From: Thalassia testudinum
Lineage: Eukaryota; Streptophyta; Magnoliopsida; Alismatales; Hydrocharitaceae
Length of the DNA stretch: 64,000 nucleotides
Assembly: GCA_037157565.1 (NCBI GenBank)
Contig: JAZHRO010000014.1
Span: forward strand, 96,193,501-96,257,500
Direction of reading: 5' to 3'
The position numbers were made by a program, and so were the translations under genes. The notes beneath the pieces were generated by a model, which saw only the letters and a list, made by a program, of their open reading frames with translations, had not been told where the DNA came from and searched no databases. Shown piece by piece: positions 34,546-46,175 of this stretch; within the stretch, counting starts at the first letter, position 1; each line of letters begins with the position of its first letter.

Positions 34546-35384
34546 AATCTTGAATCATTCATTGCTTTTGTTTTCATCTTGGCCATGAGACGATTATGTA
34601 GTTCCAGTTCTGATCTATACTTCATATGGTCATCTCCTCACGTACCTAAACCACCTCAAATGTCCCTCTTATTTATCTTTTACTTGTATTAATTAAACTA
34701 CCTCATGTTGTGATGGTTTGCTTCCAAATACAATCTTTTCTATGTGGCCATTCATCCACCTTAACATCTCAAAAATTACTTGGTGGCTATAAGATTGAAG
34801 CACTTGTCACATGAAACAAAAGAGTCAAAATAGGAAAAAAAACACCTTCGCAAATCTTCTCTTTATCATTTGTAAAGACAATTGGCTTACTTCCTATTTG
34901 GAAGGGAGAAAAGGTGTTAAAGAGGTGCACATAGTATGGAAATGAAAATTGTAGAGAAATAAACATCTAAATGAATGATGGGTAGCGTTAATTCAATAGG
35001 TAGCAACAGATTGCAAAACAGATTCACCTTCCAAAGGGACTGATTTTAACAAAATCAACCTTCATCGGTTCACATTCTTTTAATGTGACCCATCAAAATA
35101 ACCAATAAATATAAATATAGGAAGCCAACCAATAACGAAATACATCAGTAAATCAGTTCACATTTTTTTTCCAACACTTTTGATTGGCGAAATATCTACT
35201 TGCATTTATCACAAAAAAGAAAAAAATAAAGATAATATTTCTAACTACAGCTTTCTTTTTATTTCTACAATATTTAGCAAATAACGATAGTTGGAAATTA
35301 TTACAAAAAAAGTAAAGCCAAAAAGGAGGATACCTAATTGTACTTTTAACTCTTGAGCATCTTCCCACATTGGCTGATTGTGAT
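34546..35384. other. Unassigned DNA
   Basis: No gene was recognised. It contains the first copy (34855-34975) of a duplicated segment. Confidence 0.35.
34855..34975. repeat. Local duplication, copy A
   Basis: Shares AAGAGGTGCACATAGTATGG, AAATTGTAGAGAAATAAACA and flanking sequence with 36375-36495 in the same orientation, about 1.5 kb apart. Differences are scattered, so it is not recent. Confidence 0.85.
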
Positions 35385-35540
35385 AGACCAGCATTAGCAG
35401 TTCAGCTGCAGCAACAGTAGTTCAGCCGTAGCAGCTATAGTTCAGCAACAGCAGCACTTCAACAGTAGTAGCAACTGCTGCAATTCAGCAGCAGCAGTTG
35501 CTGCAATTCAGTAGCAGCAGCTACAATTCAGCTGAAGAAG
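35385..35540. repeat. CAG-rich minisatellite, second array
   Basis: Repeated degenerate GTAGTTCAGCAACAGCAG units of about 18 bp, some inverted (GCAACTGCTGCAATTCAGCA), with clusters of CAGCAGCAG. It belongs to the same repeat family as 32840-32879 and 34480-34545. Both arrays start after a similar GTGRTAGACYA sequence. Confidence 0.85.
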
Positions 35541-36374
35541 AGTGAGAGGAAGTTCAGAGTAAATTTTTAGAAACTTTGAATCTTAACTCTGGTGGAAATA
35601 AAGCATCCATGGTTTTCAAAGAAAAAACATGGGAACAACTACCTTGTTATATTACAATAAAAGAATGAAGCATAAAGACTAAAAATGAAGGAACAATAAC
35701 AGATTACAACCTTTTCTATAGACTATCCAAAATACTTCAGCATAGGGCCATTATCTTCTATGAACAATAGGGTAAATGGAATTGTTGGGTTGGCTAATGC
35801 TAAACAAGATAAGTTCTCCAATAATAATAGAATTAAATTTGCAGCTCATTCTCCTTCCCTTTGCATCATGTAAGAGAAATAAATCTATGATGTTAAGCAG
35901 TTGGCTTACAACTTCAACTCCTCGAATTCAAATCTTATCCTTTTCTGAAAAAAAAAGCACTAAGAATTTCCTTCATTTCTGTCAATGCATTATCATGTTA
36001 TTCTCATCTACAGGTTCTATCCATCATCACTAAAATATTCAGTTGTACTGAATTCAGTCATTTGAAATCCTGTTCTCAATTAAAAATGTAGTAAAAGAGC
36101 TTCTTCTATGAAAAATGCAATGATGATAGAATTTGATAGAACAAATATAAGTTGTCAAATGCTAAACTTATATTTATTCCATAGAAATTGGTTGTCTAAT
36201 AGAAGTTGGGGATTCTTGACTTTTTTTTTAAGATGCAATTACCATTTATCCATCACAAACAAGAGGAACTTTACACTTTTGTAGCTTTATATAAAGCTTA
36301 AGATCATGGGAGGACATAAGGTTAGCTTTCCCAATATTTGTAACTTACCAAATTGGAGGATGGCAAGAGATGCA

Positions 36375-36495
36375 AATTTTTATTTTCTTCATTTGTAAAA
36401 ATAATTAGCTTAGTAACTATTTGAAGGGAGAAGAGGTGGTAAAGAGGTGCACATAGTATGGAAATAAAAATTGTAGAGAAATAAACATCTAAATG
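36375..36495. repeat. Local duplication, copy B
   Basis: Second copy of the 34855-34975 segment, same orientation. The DNA between the copies holds the second CAG-rich array. Confidence 0.85.
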
Positions 36496-36499
36496 AACA

Positions 36500-38327
36500 A
36501 GCTTAGTTCTTGGGCACAAAACTAATAATTGCATATATGGCCACAATACTCTGATTTAACAAGGATAGAAGTCCTGATCATCGGGTTAATTTGCAAAATA
36601 AATTTGATGCTTTTAGTGGGCTAAAGATGGTAATTGTAGTGATGCTAATTTAATTAGGTAGGGAAGGAAAGATAAAGTTTTGATTTGTGACAAGCAACCT
36701 TGTTTTGATAGGTTTCAGGTGCAAATGGTATTTAGCTAGAATTTTTCACCTTGGTCTTTTAACTTGGAGATTTTGATATTGCTGCTGTAATTTTTCTACT
36801 CATTTGATATGATTTGATTTACTTAAGGAGATTTTGTGATTCTGTAATGGTTTGGAGTAGCTTAAAGAAATTGAAAGTGTCCATATCCATCGTGGATATC
36901 CACACAAAAGATATGAATTGCAAGGATAATGTTGGTTTAATGTTGCATTACATTTATTATCTAATGTTGGTCAGCTGAAGGTATGAACTGCAGAGTACAA
37001 TGCAATGCAGAATTAGTTTCCTGATATGCTAAAAGATAAATACATATTAGCCTCCTGATCGTTTGGTTGTTTGTGAATGTAATGCACATTAACATGTCAC
37101 AATTGATAATCGAAGAAAATTTTCATGTAAACATTCCTATGTTCATAACAGCATCTACCATGGCATTTTTCTAATTCCATGAATCAATCAAGTTATCTAG
37201 TAGTTTCTTGTGAAGCAAACTAATCTAAAATTCTATAATAGTAATTCTTTAAGGTTTGTAGTAAAATCAAAATTGTTTGGTAATAAAGGAAGAGATGAAC
37301 TCACAAATAGACTACTAAATATGTAGAAAAAATTAAAAGGAAGATACTTGTTGGTCCTATTTCTCATAAAGAGGAGTGTTGTCAGACTGGTCCATTTTCA
37401 TGGTGTCTGATATGAGCTACAAAATCAATTCAGCTTCGAAAGGTACCGAGTTAGAATAATAAGCATAGTCCTTAGGAAGCACTCCAAATTAGAGTGACCC
37501 ATCTTCATGTTCCAACTTTTGTAGTAGTTATCAACAAATAAACAAACCTCTATAAAGCTGACAATAAGATAGTCACCATTCACTTTTCAAGAAAACTAAT
37601 AATGTTAACATCAAGCATAATGAAAAAATTAATTATGGATAATTAAACCTCTTAATAGTAATTTCTTTGCATTTTGTATTTTTCCCTTTCTCTCATCTTC
37701 AAGCTCTATCTCCTGTGTAGCTATTTAAACAAATCCTAAGATAGCAAAGCATCTTTTCTGTGCATATACTACATCTGAGATGTTTGTCTTTACCTCCTTG
37801 AAAATAGTATAAGTGCCCTTCAAGGTCATTTACAAAATAGGAAAACAAAGTAAAAAAAGCGCAAATAATTAAATCTTAAAAAGGGACAATAGTAGCAACC
37901 ACCTATACTCCAATGAACAACTTGTACTGAAAAAGTCATTAGCAGCCACCATTAAAAATAATTCTTTAATAACAAACAATATCTAACTGAATGTTGTCTT
38001 GTATTATAAAGCAATATACTATAATCATTCCACCAATAAAATAGAAGTCATTCACATAACCTATTATCATTCTTTAGAGTTCAAGGCTAAACAACTAGCA
38101 TCACAATCAAGAAAAATAAAAAAAGTATATTCATCAAATGTAGGACACCTAAACTAGACTCCAGACCATATCTAAACTAGATAATGTGGCCAACATGTTC
38201 TTTTATCAATTCTTCATCTTTGAGTTCCCACGTCTATTAAAAGTTCCTAAAAAAAGATTAAGAAATTGTGTAAATTAGCAATCTAACAAGTATAAAAGTT
38301 ATAATGGTTTGTAAACTTATCCATTAC
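36500..38327. other. Unassigned DNA
   Basis: No firm gene. On the minus strand near 37410-37500 a short frame (FGVLPKDYAYYSNSVPFEAE) looks protein-like, but no family could be named and it has a stop on either side. Confidence 0.3.
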
Positions 38328-38542
38328 CTTGGAATAGTAAGTCTTTTACACCGCGCAATGATTGAACTGGTAGCACCTCCTATAGTTTGATATTGTCCGA
38401 ACAGCCTAATCAAAGGCTCATCTTCCACAATTGCAATCTCAATAATAATCCCTATATATTTTGATCCAATTTGATCAATTATCTGTACACAAGCAAGTGC
38501 AACTTCTACTTCAACAGAATCTATACCAAGCAATGAAACCTC
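38328..38542 (-). pseudogene. Exon-like fragment of an unidentified gene
   Basis: 215 bp on the minus strand is open throughout and bordered by a good acceptor (TGCTGCAG, 38543-38550) and donor (CCAAG then GTAATGG). It encodes EVSLLGIDSVEVEVALACVQ, then about 50 further residues ending RCKRLTIPR. The sequence looks like a real protein segment but was not recognised. It has the same orientation as the EDR2-like and RRM pieces. It may be an exon of a captured or decayed host gene. Confidence 0.45.
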
Positions 38543-38764
38543 CTGCAGCAATAAAGGCATAGAAACTATACTGGGTTATGATCACTTAGTATACATTAAA
38601 ACTTAAATTGTACCTGTCCTTTAGAAAAGGTAGATGCAACACTTGCATGTTGCTATTTTGAGGTTCTTATCTCATTCCTTAAGGGGTTATGTTCTTGTCT
38701 TTCATACAAATGAGTATATGGGTTATATGCACTAGATATATGAATAAATAGGGTTATTGCTAAA

Positions 38765-41544
38765 TGTTACGACCTGGTTCTCGAATCCCTACAGGACATG
38801 AGAATCGAACCGACTCGACTGATCCCAAGACCCAGTCGTCCAACGAGAAAGTAACCAAAATGCAGTAAAATAAACCACATTCACCATGCATGTAACTAAC
38901 AGTAACAAAAGTAGAGCAGTAAAGAAAAGAACTACTACAGTACATACCACCACAATAGTAGAGAATTAAAAATAGGTACAGAAAATGAAGATTACAACAA
39001 AAGAGTACAAGTGAAACAGAAATACTCACTACTACAGAAAAATGGTACAACAAAGTACAACTACTGGGCTCTACTAGGCCCAGCACCCTCTGCAACCGCA
39101 GGCTCTGGCTGCTCAACACTTGTCCTAGAAAGGTGACAAAAGTGACACGTTACCGAAATGCTGAGTAGAGTGGCAACCAGCTAGCTACGAAAGCAGTAAA
39201 GGTGGACAAGTAGTTGTTATTATTATTTTTTTTTTCTTTATTTCTCTATTTACTCTTTCTTGAATTATTTCTCAGATCTTTCTCTTCATCTCGAATGTTC
39301 CATGTAGGAACGATCTTGATTGCAGTCTTTTCTGAAAAGTAAAAGTAGCACGTGGTGCTCTCTTGGCTGGGAGAGTCCCCCATGGTGGTCCTACACTCAG
39401 TCAACCACCCTAAGGTCACTGACAGACGTAACGGTGACTACGGCACGTGCGGTAAATGCACGGGTATCTACCCCGCACTGGCACGCGGTCAGTCATTTCT
39501 GTTAACGGGTGCGCCCAAAGCACAGTACGAAACTAGTATAGGGCAGAGCCCACTCAGTATAGGGGTTCAGGCCCTCCACAGTCCGCGCACCCTCACCTAA
39601 CTACCCTGGTTTGCCCAGTGGGCCTAACAAGTAAGTGTAGGACGGCTAGCCGAACCCTAGGGCCCGTGGGGTGGTTAGCTCTCTTCCTACACTAGTAGCT
39701 CTCCATGGTACTGTGTACGCGAGGGCCAAAAGTCGGTACAAAGTGGCCAGACCTAACCCTGGGTCCCTGGGGCAGCTAGCTCCGCTCTGCACTAAACAGG
39801 GGGACAGTCGCTCTCCTTGGTACTCCGTACTCAAGAGCCAGCTCACTTCCCCATTCACTTTCCCAGTTCCATTCTGTTTGTTTTCCAGGAGTTCTACTCC
39901 TAATTCCCCGTAGGGTTCATACTCATAATTCTCAGACCAAGCCATACTAGATTTAATCATTTCAGTTTCATTCACATTTAGCCCGTGTTTCCAACATTTA
40001 ATATCAATTTATATACAAGCAGCTCAAATTTAGTTTCCAACAACAGGAATTACATGTAGCAGTTACTAGCAATAGTACTCTACATTTCATAGGCAGCTAT
40101 TATCCAATTACAAGCAATTACCATTATTCTGTCTACTTATCCAAGACTGCAATTCAGGTATTCAAGACATTCGTTTCAGTGTTTCTGTTCCTAGGATTCA
40201 TGCCACACCCTAGGATCTATCATTCAATAAAGTTTCCAGGTCCTAGGATTTATGCCATGCCCTAGGATCTATCATTCAATCTAGTTTTCAGGTCCTAGGA
40301 TTCATGACATGCCCTAGGATCTATCATTCAATCTAGCTTTCAGGTCCTAGGATTCATGCCATGCCCTACGAATTTATCATTTATTTCAGAGATGCATTTA
40401 TATTTGTAAGTAATTAAGGGGAGCCACTCTACCCACAAAATCGGGAGTAATGGGAGCATGATCGGTAGGTCCACGTGCCTCCGCAACCCTTAGAGCCGTA
40501 ACAGACCGAGGTCCAAACACAAGGATCAATCATAGGGAACTACTCAGAATAGGATAAAAGTATTTTAAACAAGTAGAGGAACAAATTCTGAGAAGAACGA
40601 AATCTCAAACGTAGAAAGCGGACTTCGAACAGACCCTAAATGTGTCAAAAATGACAACTCTGACTCAAATCAGACGTCTGGAACACCTTCCGGATGTCTT
40701 AATAGGTGGTCCAGGTCATACCTCACTCTGCACTGCTCCTCAGACGTCCAGGGGTCCTGCTGAACCGTCTGGACCCAGTTCCAAATGTCCGACCACCTCT
40801 CCGTATGTCTAGAGACGCTCTCCGCCATCTGGTGCTGTGCCCAGATGTCTGATTCGCGTGGGAAGGTGTGTACGTGCCTTCCCAAAGTGAAACCTACACG
40901 TGTACGCAAACGATCTTAACACGGCATGAGACAGAACTTTTTGACGGAACGGCCTGCATGGCCGTATCCGCAAAAAGGAAGCGTTGGAAGGAATACGTAA
41001 CTCTCAGACGTATGGAGCTCCCTCCAGACGTTGCCTGCGTCGTCTGGACGTAGGTCCAAACGTCTGATTCTGGGAAAATTTCTCAGAATCAAAACCTCCT
41101 CACTTTCTTCCTGCTGCGCACAGCCGTGCCGTACTCACTCGCCTATTGCCTGAGCTGCAGCAACATCGGGGTAACCTCCCCAGCACCACACTCCTGCTAC
41201 TCCGGTGAGTTCGCTCTCTCTTCCTCATGCGCTCTCCCTCTTCTCCCCTCTCGCTGCACCTCCTCCTCTCCGCACGCACCCAGCAGCAGCTGCTGCCATC
41301 GCTCTCTCTCTCTCACGCTCAGGCTGGAAGAAGGAGGAAATGGTGGGGTGGTGGGTGAGGGAGAGGGAAGGCGGGAGAGTGGTATTTGAAGGCGTCGGGG
41401 GAGAAAAAGTGCCTGTAGGTCAGCGAGTTCAGTCTGCGAGCGCACGCGTGCAGACTCGCAATCGTACGCACATAAAAATTTATTTCGAAATGTCTGGGAA
41501 GGCGTCCAGACATCTTAAAAGTGTTTGATGTCTCGATCTTAACA
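38765..41544 (-). mobile_element. Solo LTR of the 20447-30843 retrotransposon family
   Basis: 2,780 bp, starting TGTTACGACCTGG and ending CGATCTTAACA, flanked by the duplication CTAAA (38760-38764 and 41545-41549). It has the same orientation as the intact element and is clearly diverged. It carries three and a half copies of a 52-bp CCTAGG repeat (starts 40190, 40242, 40294, 40346), GACGTC-type sites on the 20-bp lattice (40673-40849) and a decayed hairpin (41064-41091). Its apparent open frames around 41126-41528 are GC-rich LTR sequence. Confidence 0.92.
40673..40849 (-). repeat. Decayed GACGTC lattice in the solo LTR
   Basis: Sites start at 40673 (GACGTC), 40693 (GATGTC), 40743 (GACGTC), 40764 (ACCGTC), 40784 (AATGTC), 40804 (TATGTC), 40824 (GCCATC) and 40844 (GATGTC). 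Apart from one 21-bp step and one 50-bp gap that is also 50 bp in the intact LTR, every step is 20 bp. The register matches 22218-22393 of the intact element. Confidence 0.75.
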
Positions 41545-41652
41545 CTAAAAGTAATGGAACCATACACAAAGTACCTCAATAGAATCCCTGATTTGCAAAT
41601 TTGGTCATGTCAAAGAATTTAGCATTTCTTTTAAACTGTTTATCTCTTGACA

Positions 41653-43330
41653 CTATGATGTCAACATTTCCTCCATCTCTTTCTCTTGAGCATCCAACTT
41701 TGCTTCAAGATTTTTCTCCCTTAAACGTTCTTCACTTTTTGCTCTTGATGTAATAGATGCTCCTAAACCATATCCATGCAAATATTTTTCTTTTTCAGTT
41801 CCCACTATGGTTGTGTAAACCTCATCGATGTGAGAAGGGTCCTTTAACTCCTCTCCTTTCTACATTGCATTTGTTAATTGTTTCTAAGCATCACCCAACA
41901 AAAATAAGTAGAAAGTCCATGACTTGTAATAATAAGAAGAAAAGAAAAGGTAAAATTCCATTTCAGGAAAGAAAGTCTTACAATTTTGTCTGCAACCTCA
42001 GCATTAATTGGTGTACCATCCTTTTTCTTGTGTACAGCTATGAACCCTTACGCATGAGTCACTTTTCATCTAGTTTCCTTCTTTATCAAACAAATTTTGA
42101 GGTACAATATTAATCATTATATATAAGAGAAAATTTTAAACAGAAAACATGTGAAATACTTACTTCATGTTTTAGACATGCATAACTTTTAGTTCTTGTT
42201 GTGTGGTTCATTTTTAATTTCAACCTATTTGATTTATTAGTAGCAGAATGCTCCTACAATGCAAGTATATAATTATAAAATGTAATAATAAAATCAACTT
42301 GACTATAAACTACTAAATTTAGTATAATTTACCTTAAATTTTTTGGTATCCCAATACTCATTGAGAGATTTCCATTGTTCTTCTGCAACACGAGGATCAT
42401 GATGTTGCATCCTCTCTTCAAATGGCCAATTAGGCTTGTAATAAATTTCATTTTGCTTGCCTTTAAAATCCCTCCATTTTCTTGCTATTGAATTCATGAT
42501 CCATTTCTTCATCTTTACGTTAAAATCAAATTTATTCCCCATGAATTTTTTAAGAAAAGTGTCAACCCAATTTTCTTTCCTAAGTTAAAGATATAAATGG
42601 ATCTAATATCACTAATAAGTATGTAAACAAGTTCAAATATTGTCATCTTCTTATCATTTGGAATCAATCTCCAATCTGTACAATATGAAAAAGTAAGTTT
42701 TGAATTTCTAGCTATAGTTCCCAGAAAGCTTTTCGAGTCATTTTGTGTAGGCCCAATGGGTTTGTTCAACTCATTCATATCCACAAAAATTTTATTTGTA
42801 TACTTATTGCCCTACAACTTCAAGCATGTGGTGAGACCTCATTTTTCTTTTAATTAAAATCCACTGCTAACAATATAAAAAGAAATGTTTTAAGTAAACA
42901 AACATTATGTTAGTGAAAAGAAATATATCAATAACATGTAGGGAGCAAAGAGAAATTAAAGACCATGACAATGTATTCGAAAGCAAAAAAACATGGTTGG
43001 CAATGATTTGTTCATATTTTCTTTATCCATTATCATCAATTTATTCATGTTATCTTTAAGTAAAAATTCACAATATTATAGAATATTATGCACATTTCAA
43101 GATATTGTATGTTATGTTACCATTTCACTGACTCTAGACTCTGAATTGTCCACATGTGACTGAGCCACTCTTTTTGCTTCTTTAAATCTTCTTTGCTCTT
43201 CACATGATTGATTGATTGCGGCTAAAATTTTTTTCGATTGAGGTCCTACAGGTGGAGCTTTTCTAGAAACGATATCTTGCCTTCTCTCATTTATGTTCAA
43301 TTCAGCTCTAACTCGCTTTTTGTTCAACAT
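41653..43330 (-). pseudogene. Transposase_24-type CACTA protein, pseudogene
   Basis: Minus-strand pieces in order: 43330-43115 (MLNKKRVRAELNINERRQDI, then EEQRRFKEAKRVAQSHV), 42784-42600 (NELNKPIGPTQNDSKSFLGT, KLTFSYCTDWRLIPNDKK), 42540-42335 (KMKKWIMNSIARKWRDFKGK, DPRVAEEQWKSLNEYW), and a C-terminal coiled coil at about 41760-41653 (EKNLEAKLDAQEKEMEEMLT) ending TAG. WRDFKGK...PRV...QW..L.EYW is typical of the plant Transposase_24 (Ptta/En/Spm) family. It lies 3' of the TNP2 fragment on the same strand. It is less decayed than the copy at 13244-15219 but split by introns and lost segments; exon borders were not all resolved. Confidence 0.75.
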
Positions 43331-43439
43331 CTTGCAGTTAAATGAAAAGCAAAAGAAATAATTTAAACAGAAAATAATGAATAGTAACAAATTAAATAAG
43401 ATTCAATAAACATTTAAAATAATTTTAAAATAGTAACTC

Positions 43440-44845
43440 ACATTCATTCAAGTTGTCTTCTTTAGTCTCAATGTCAAGAATGGTATCCATATTAATAGCA
43501 TTGAAGTGTTGCTGCCATATTTCTTTAGTGAATGTGACACATCCATATCATTTCTGATTACATTAACATTATCACCATTCTCTAAAGAATCTTCCATATG
43601 TGCATCTGTAGAAGTATTATCTAAATGTCCATCAGTATGTGCATCTATGACATTATCTTTGACGTCATATGTGTCTCTAGGTCTTGTCTAAATCACAAAG
43701 TGCCAACCTTTGCCATTAGGATGTCGAACATAGAAAACTTGCTGAACTTGAGATGTTAGGACAAATGGATCATCTAATTAGCCAATTTGCTCCAAATTCA
43801 CTAATGTAAGGCCATCCTTCTTTTCTACTTTAGATTGTATCCATTGACACTTGAATAACACAGTTTTTATTTTCTCGTAATAATTAATTTGGATAATATC
43901 TTTCGACATCCCATAGTAAGCAACAAGTCCTATTGTAGGGTTTGGATAATTTGCTTTTGAGAAGCACTCTATATTGGCTACTACTATTACTCCACTATTT
44001 TGTGTTTTTCTATTTGCTTGTTTATGCTTTGTATGGAATCTGAAACCATTTATTCTGCAGCCATCATAATAAACTCCTATGTTGCATTGTCCTCGAGTAA
44101 GCACCGTAAGCTCTTTTGGTACATACTCTTTTTTTGCCTTTTCCTCAATCTACATACAAAAGCAAAAATCTCAATTACAATATTGACAATTAAGAAGGAA
44201 CTTATCAAACTCAATAGTGGGTAGCATACATGTTTCTTGAACCAATTAGGAAATGTATTGCTATGGAGATTACCCAATTCATTTTTCAATAGGCATCGAT
44301 TTAATTTCAAATTGTCTTGATGCAATCTGCAGTTACTTAGTGAAAAATACAACTATATATTATAAATTTCAACATAATCAACCTACACAAGTTCTTACTT
44401 TTTAAATGGCAATACTGCATCACAATTTGATAATATATACCCATGTGCAAGATTCATCAAAGTAGGATCAATCCTTTTCCTTTTGCATGGCCTGATTGTG
44501 AGAGTGTTGAAAATCCTTCATCCAGGGTATCAAAGTCATCCTCAACATTTCTTGATAACTTATTAATCCTCATTGAAGCACCTTGCAAGTATCTAGAACA
44601 AAACGTAAGGCATTCGTCTGCTAGATACCCTTCTGCAATGGAACCTTCTGGACGACTTTTATTGCGAACGTATCTTTTTAATGTAGAAAGGTACCTAGTA
44701 AAATAAAACTACAAAAATTAGCATGTCAATCAATAGATTAAGTAAATTACTTGAAAGAAAGGTTAATTACCTCTCAATGGGGTACATCCATCGATATTGA
44801 ACATGCCCAATGGTGAGCGAGATTTCACATGCGAAAGGTTTTGAG
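43440..44845 (-). pseudogene. 3' half of a TNP2-type CACTA transposase
   Basis: Minus-strand exons: about 44840-44768 (HVQYRWMYPIER), 44697-44400 (YLSTLKRYVRNKSRPEGSIA, EGYLADECLTFCSRYL), 44350-44230, and 44150-about 43450 (TRGQCNIGVYYDGCRINGFR, IIQINYYEKIKTVLFKCQW, VQQVFYVRHPNGKGWHFVI). These are the end of DUF4218 and DUF4216 of TNP2 proteins. The catalytic N-terminal two-thirds are absent: homology stops at about 44845, next to an LTR. At least two in-frame stops occur in the DUF4216 part. With the Transposase_24 gene downstream it forms a truncated CACTA coding unit, possibly of the element whose end lies at 17387. Confidence 0.8.
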
Positions 44846-44855
44846 TTAGAAAACC

Positions 44856-46175
44856 TGTAACTGTAGTGTGTAGAAATCTGCTACCAGATAAAATTTATAT
44901 CTGAAGCTCGAGGTGAGCCCCAAGTTGAACACGGGAAGGCAAATGTTTGGTTTTGAAATTCGTGCTTCAATTTTATCTGCTTTTGGTGTTTTTATGTTTT
45001 GCGATTTTTCTGGTATTTTTATATGGTAAGAGATAAGACCGACAAAAACTTTATCTAGCTAATCTACTTGCGAAATAAGAGAGAGAGAGAATATTTCATA
45101 GATCAAGCAATGTTTATTACAACTAATTAAAACTACACTAAAAAAGCAATAAAAGATAGATAGAGGTGAGAAGAATCCCCCTTGATGGCTACTTGGAGGA
45201 TGATTTGCTTTGACAGTGCCTGGATGAAGGTGGTGGGAAATTGGATGAAGAAGAACGTCACTGAAGGAAGGAGGATGGGGCAGGATGGCGTTGTGACAAG
45301 GATCTACTTTACAAAAGTGGTGAGAGGATGACCACGGGTTGCCCCACAAAGCGGGGTGAGAAGTGCTGGCATTGCTAGCATGCGTGTGTCGCACTACTGC
45401 ATTGTAGTCATTGTTCGTGCTCTAGCACACGCTACTACTATGCTGTTCACGCACTCCACATGTCACTACTGCTGCACATTGCGGCTCAATTGGAGAATTG
45501 GGGAGATTGTAGGTCTCGAACCCGTCACCTCCCCTTTGTGATAGGGCTCGAGACCACCATGCTATCCTTCCTTTGTGTCAAGAAGATGGACACCTTGCTT
45601 AAGCGAAGTGGAGCTTCCATGGCCATTAGATTATCATCCAATGGCCTAGATCTATTGGCCGAATAGAGAGGGGGAGTAGCGGTGGCTCTTGGATGGCTTG
45701 GATAATGCCATGTGGCATCATCTAGGCCATCCATCTTTTTTTCTTCATATATGAAGCTACAGATGTTGGATTGAGTCAACTTTTGTGCTGTTGGGCTGCG
45801 ATCGTCAACCTGAATCTATCCATGCCATTGGGTTTATCGTTTGAAGCTCCAAATTGCGTCACCTTGCCCCATAGCTGTTGATCTTCCTCGGACTGCATAT
45901 GGTGCTACAGGACTCTGATCAAGGCAATTTCTGAGGCATTGGATTCCGATCATCACCCTAATCAAATTCGTATGGTTAGATTGTCAATTCGAGGCCCCAA
46001 AATATATCTTTTCTTCTCCTGGACACAAAAAGAAGTGAATTAACCTATAATCTATACAATCTATCCTAAATATAGAATAATGCATGCTATGCAATATTCA
46101 TAATGTGGAATGCAATGTTAAGCTTAGGAACTTACATAAATACACATTTTATCATTAGTAAATTTGTATTTATCA
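44856..46175 (-). mobile_element. Athila/Tat-related LTR
   Basis: The plus-strand start resembles, in reverse, the end of the solo LTR at 34479 (AGATAAAATTTATATCTGAA, CTCGAGGTGAGCCCCAAGTT). The right end TTTATCA is followed by TACCCCCATGC, the polypurine-tract sequence that follows the LTRs at 49681 and 61433. The left border lies between 44842 and 44856; TG at 44856 is a choice. It cut off the TNP2 pseudogene. A (GA)n run is at about 45075-45090. Confidence 0.65.

Noticed and set aside
32840..35540. CRISPR-like array of CAG-rich repeats
   Set aside because: The repeats are degenerate, adjoining and without unique spacers, in plant nuclear DNA; a minisatellite explains them.
44443..44706. 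87-codon plus-strand frame
   Set aside because: It is the antisense of the TNP2 exon encoding RYVRNKSRPEGSIAEGYLAD.
44856..44870. CACTACAGTTACAGG on the minus strand as a possible right CACTA terminus for the element at 17387
   Set aside because: It interrupts the TNP2 coding sequence, where an element end is not expected, and the neighbouring sequence aligns with an Athila/Tat LTR end.
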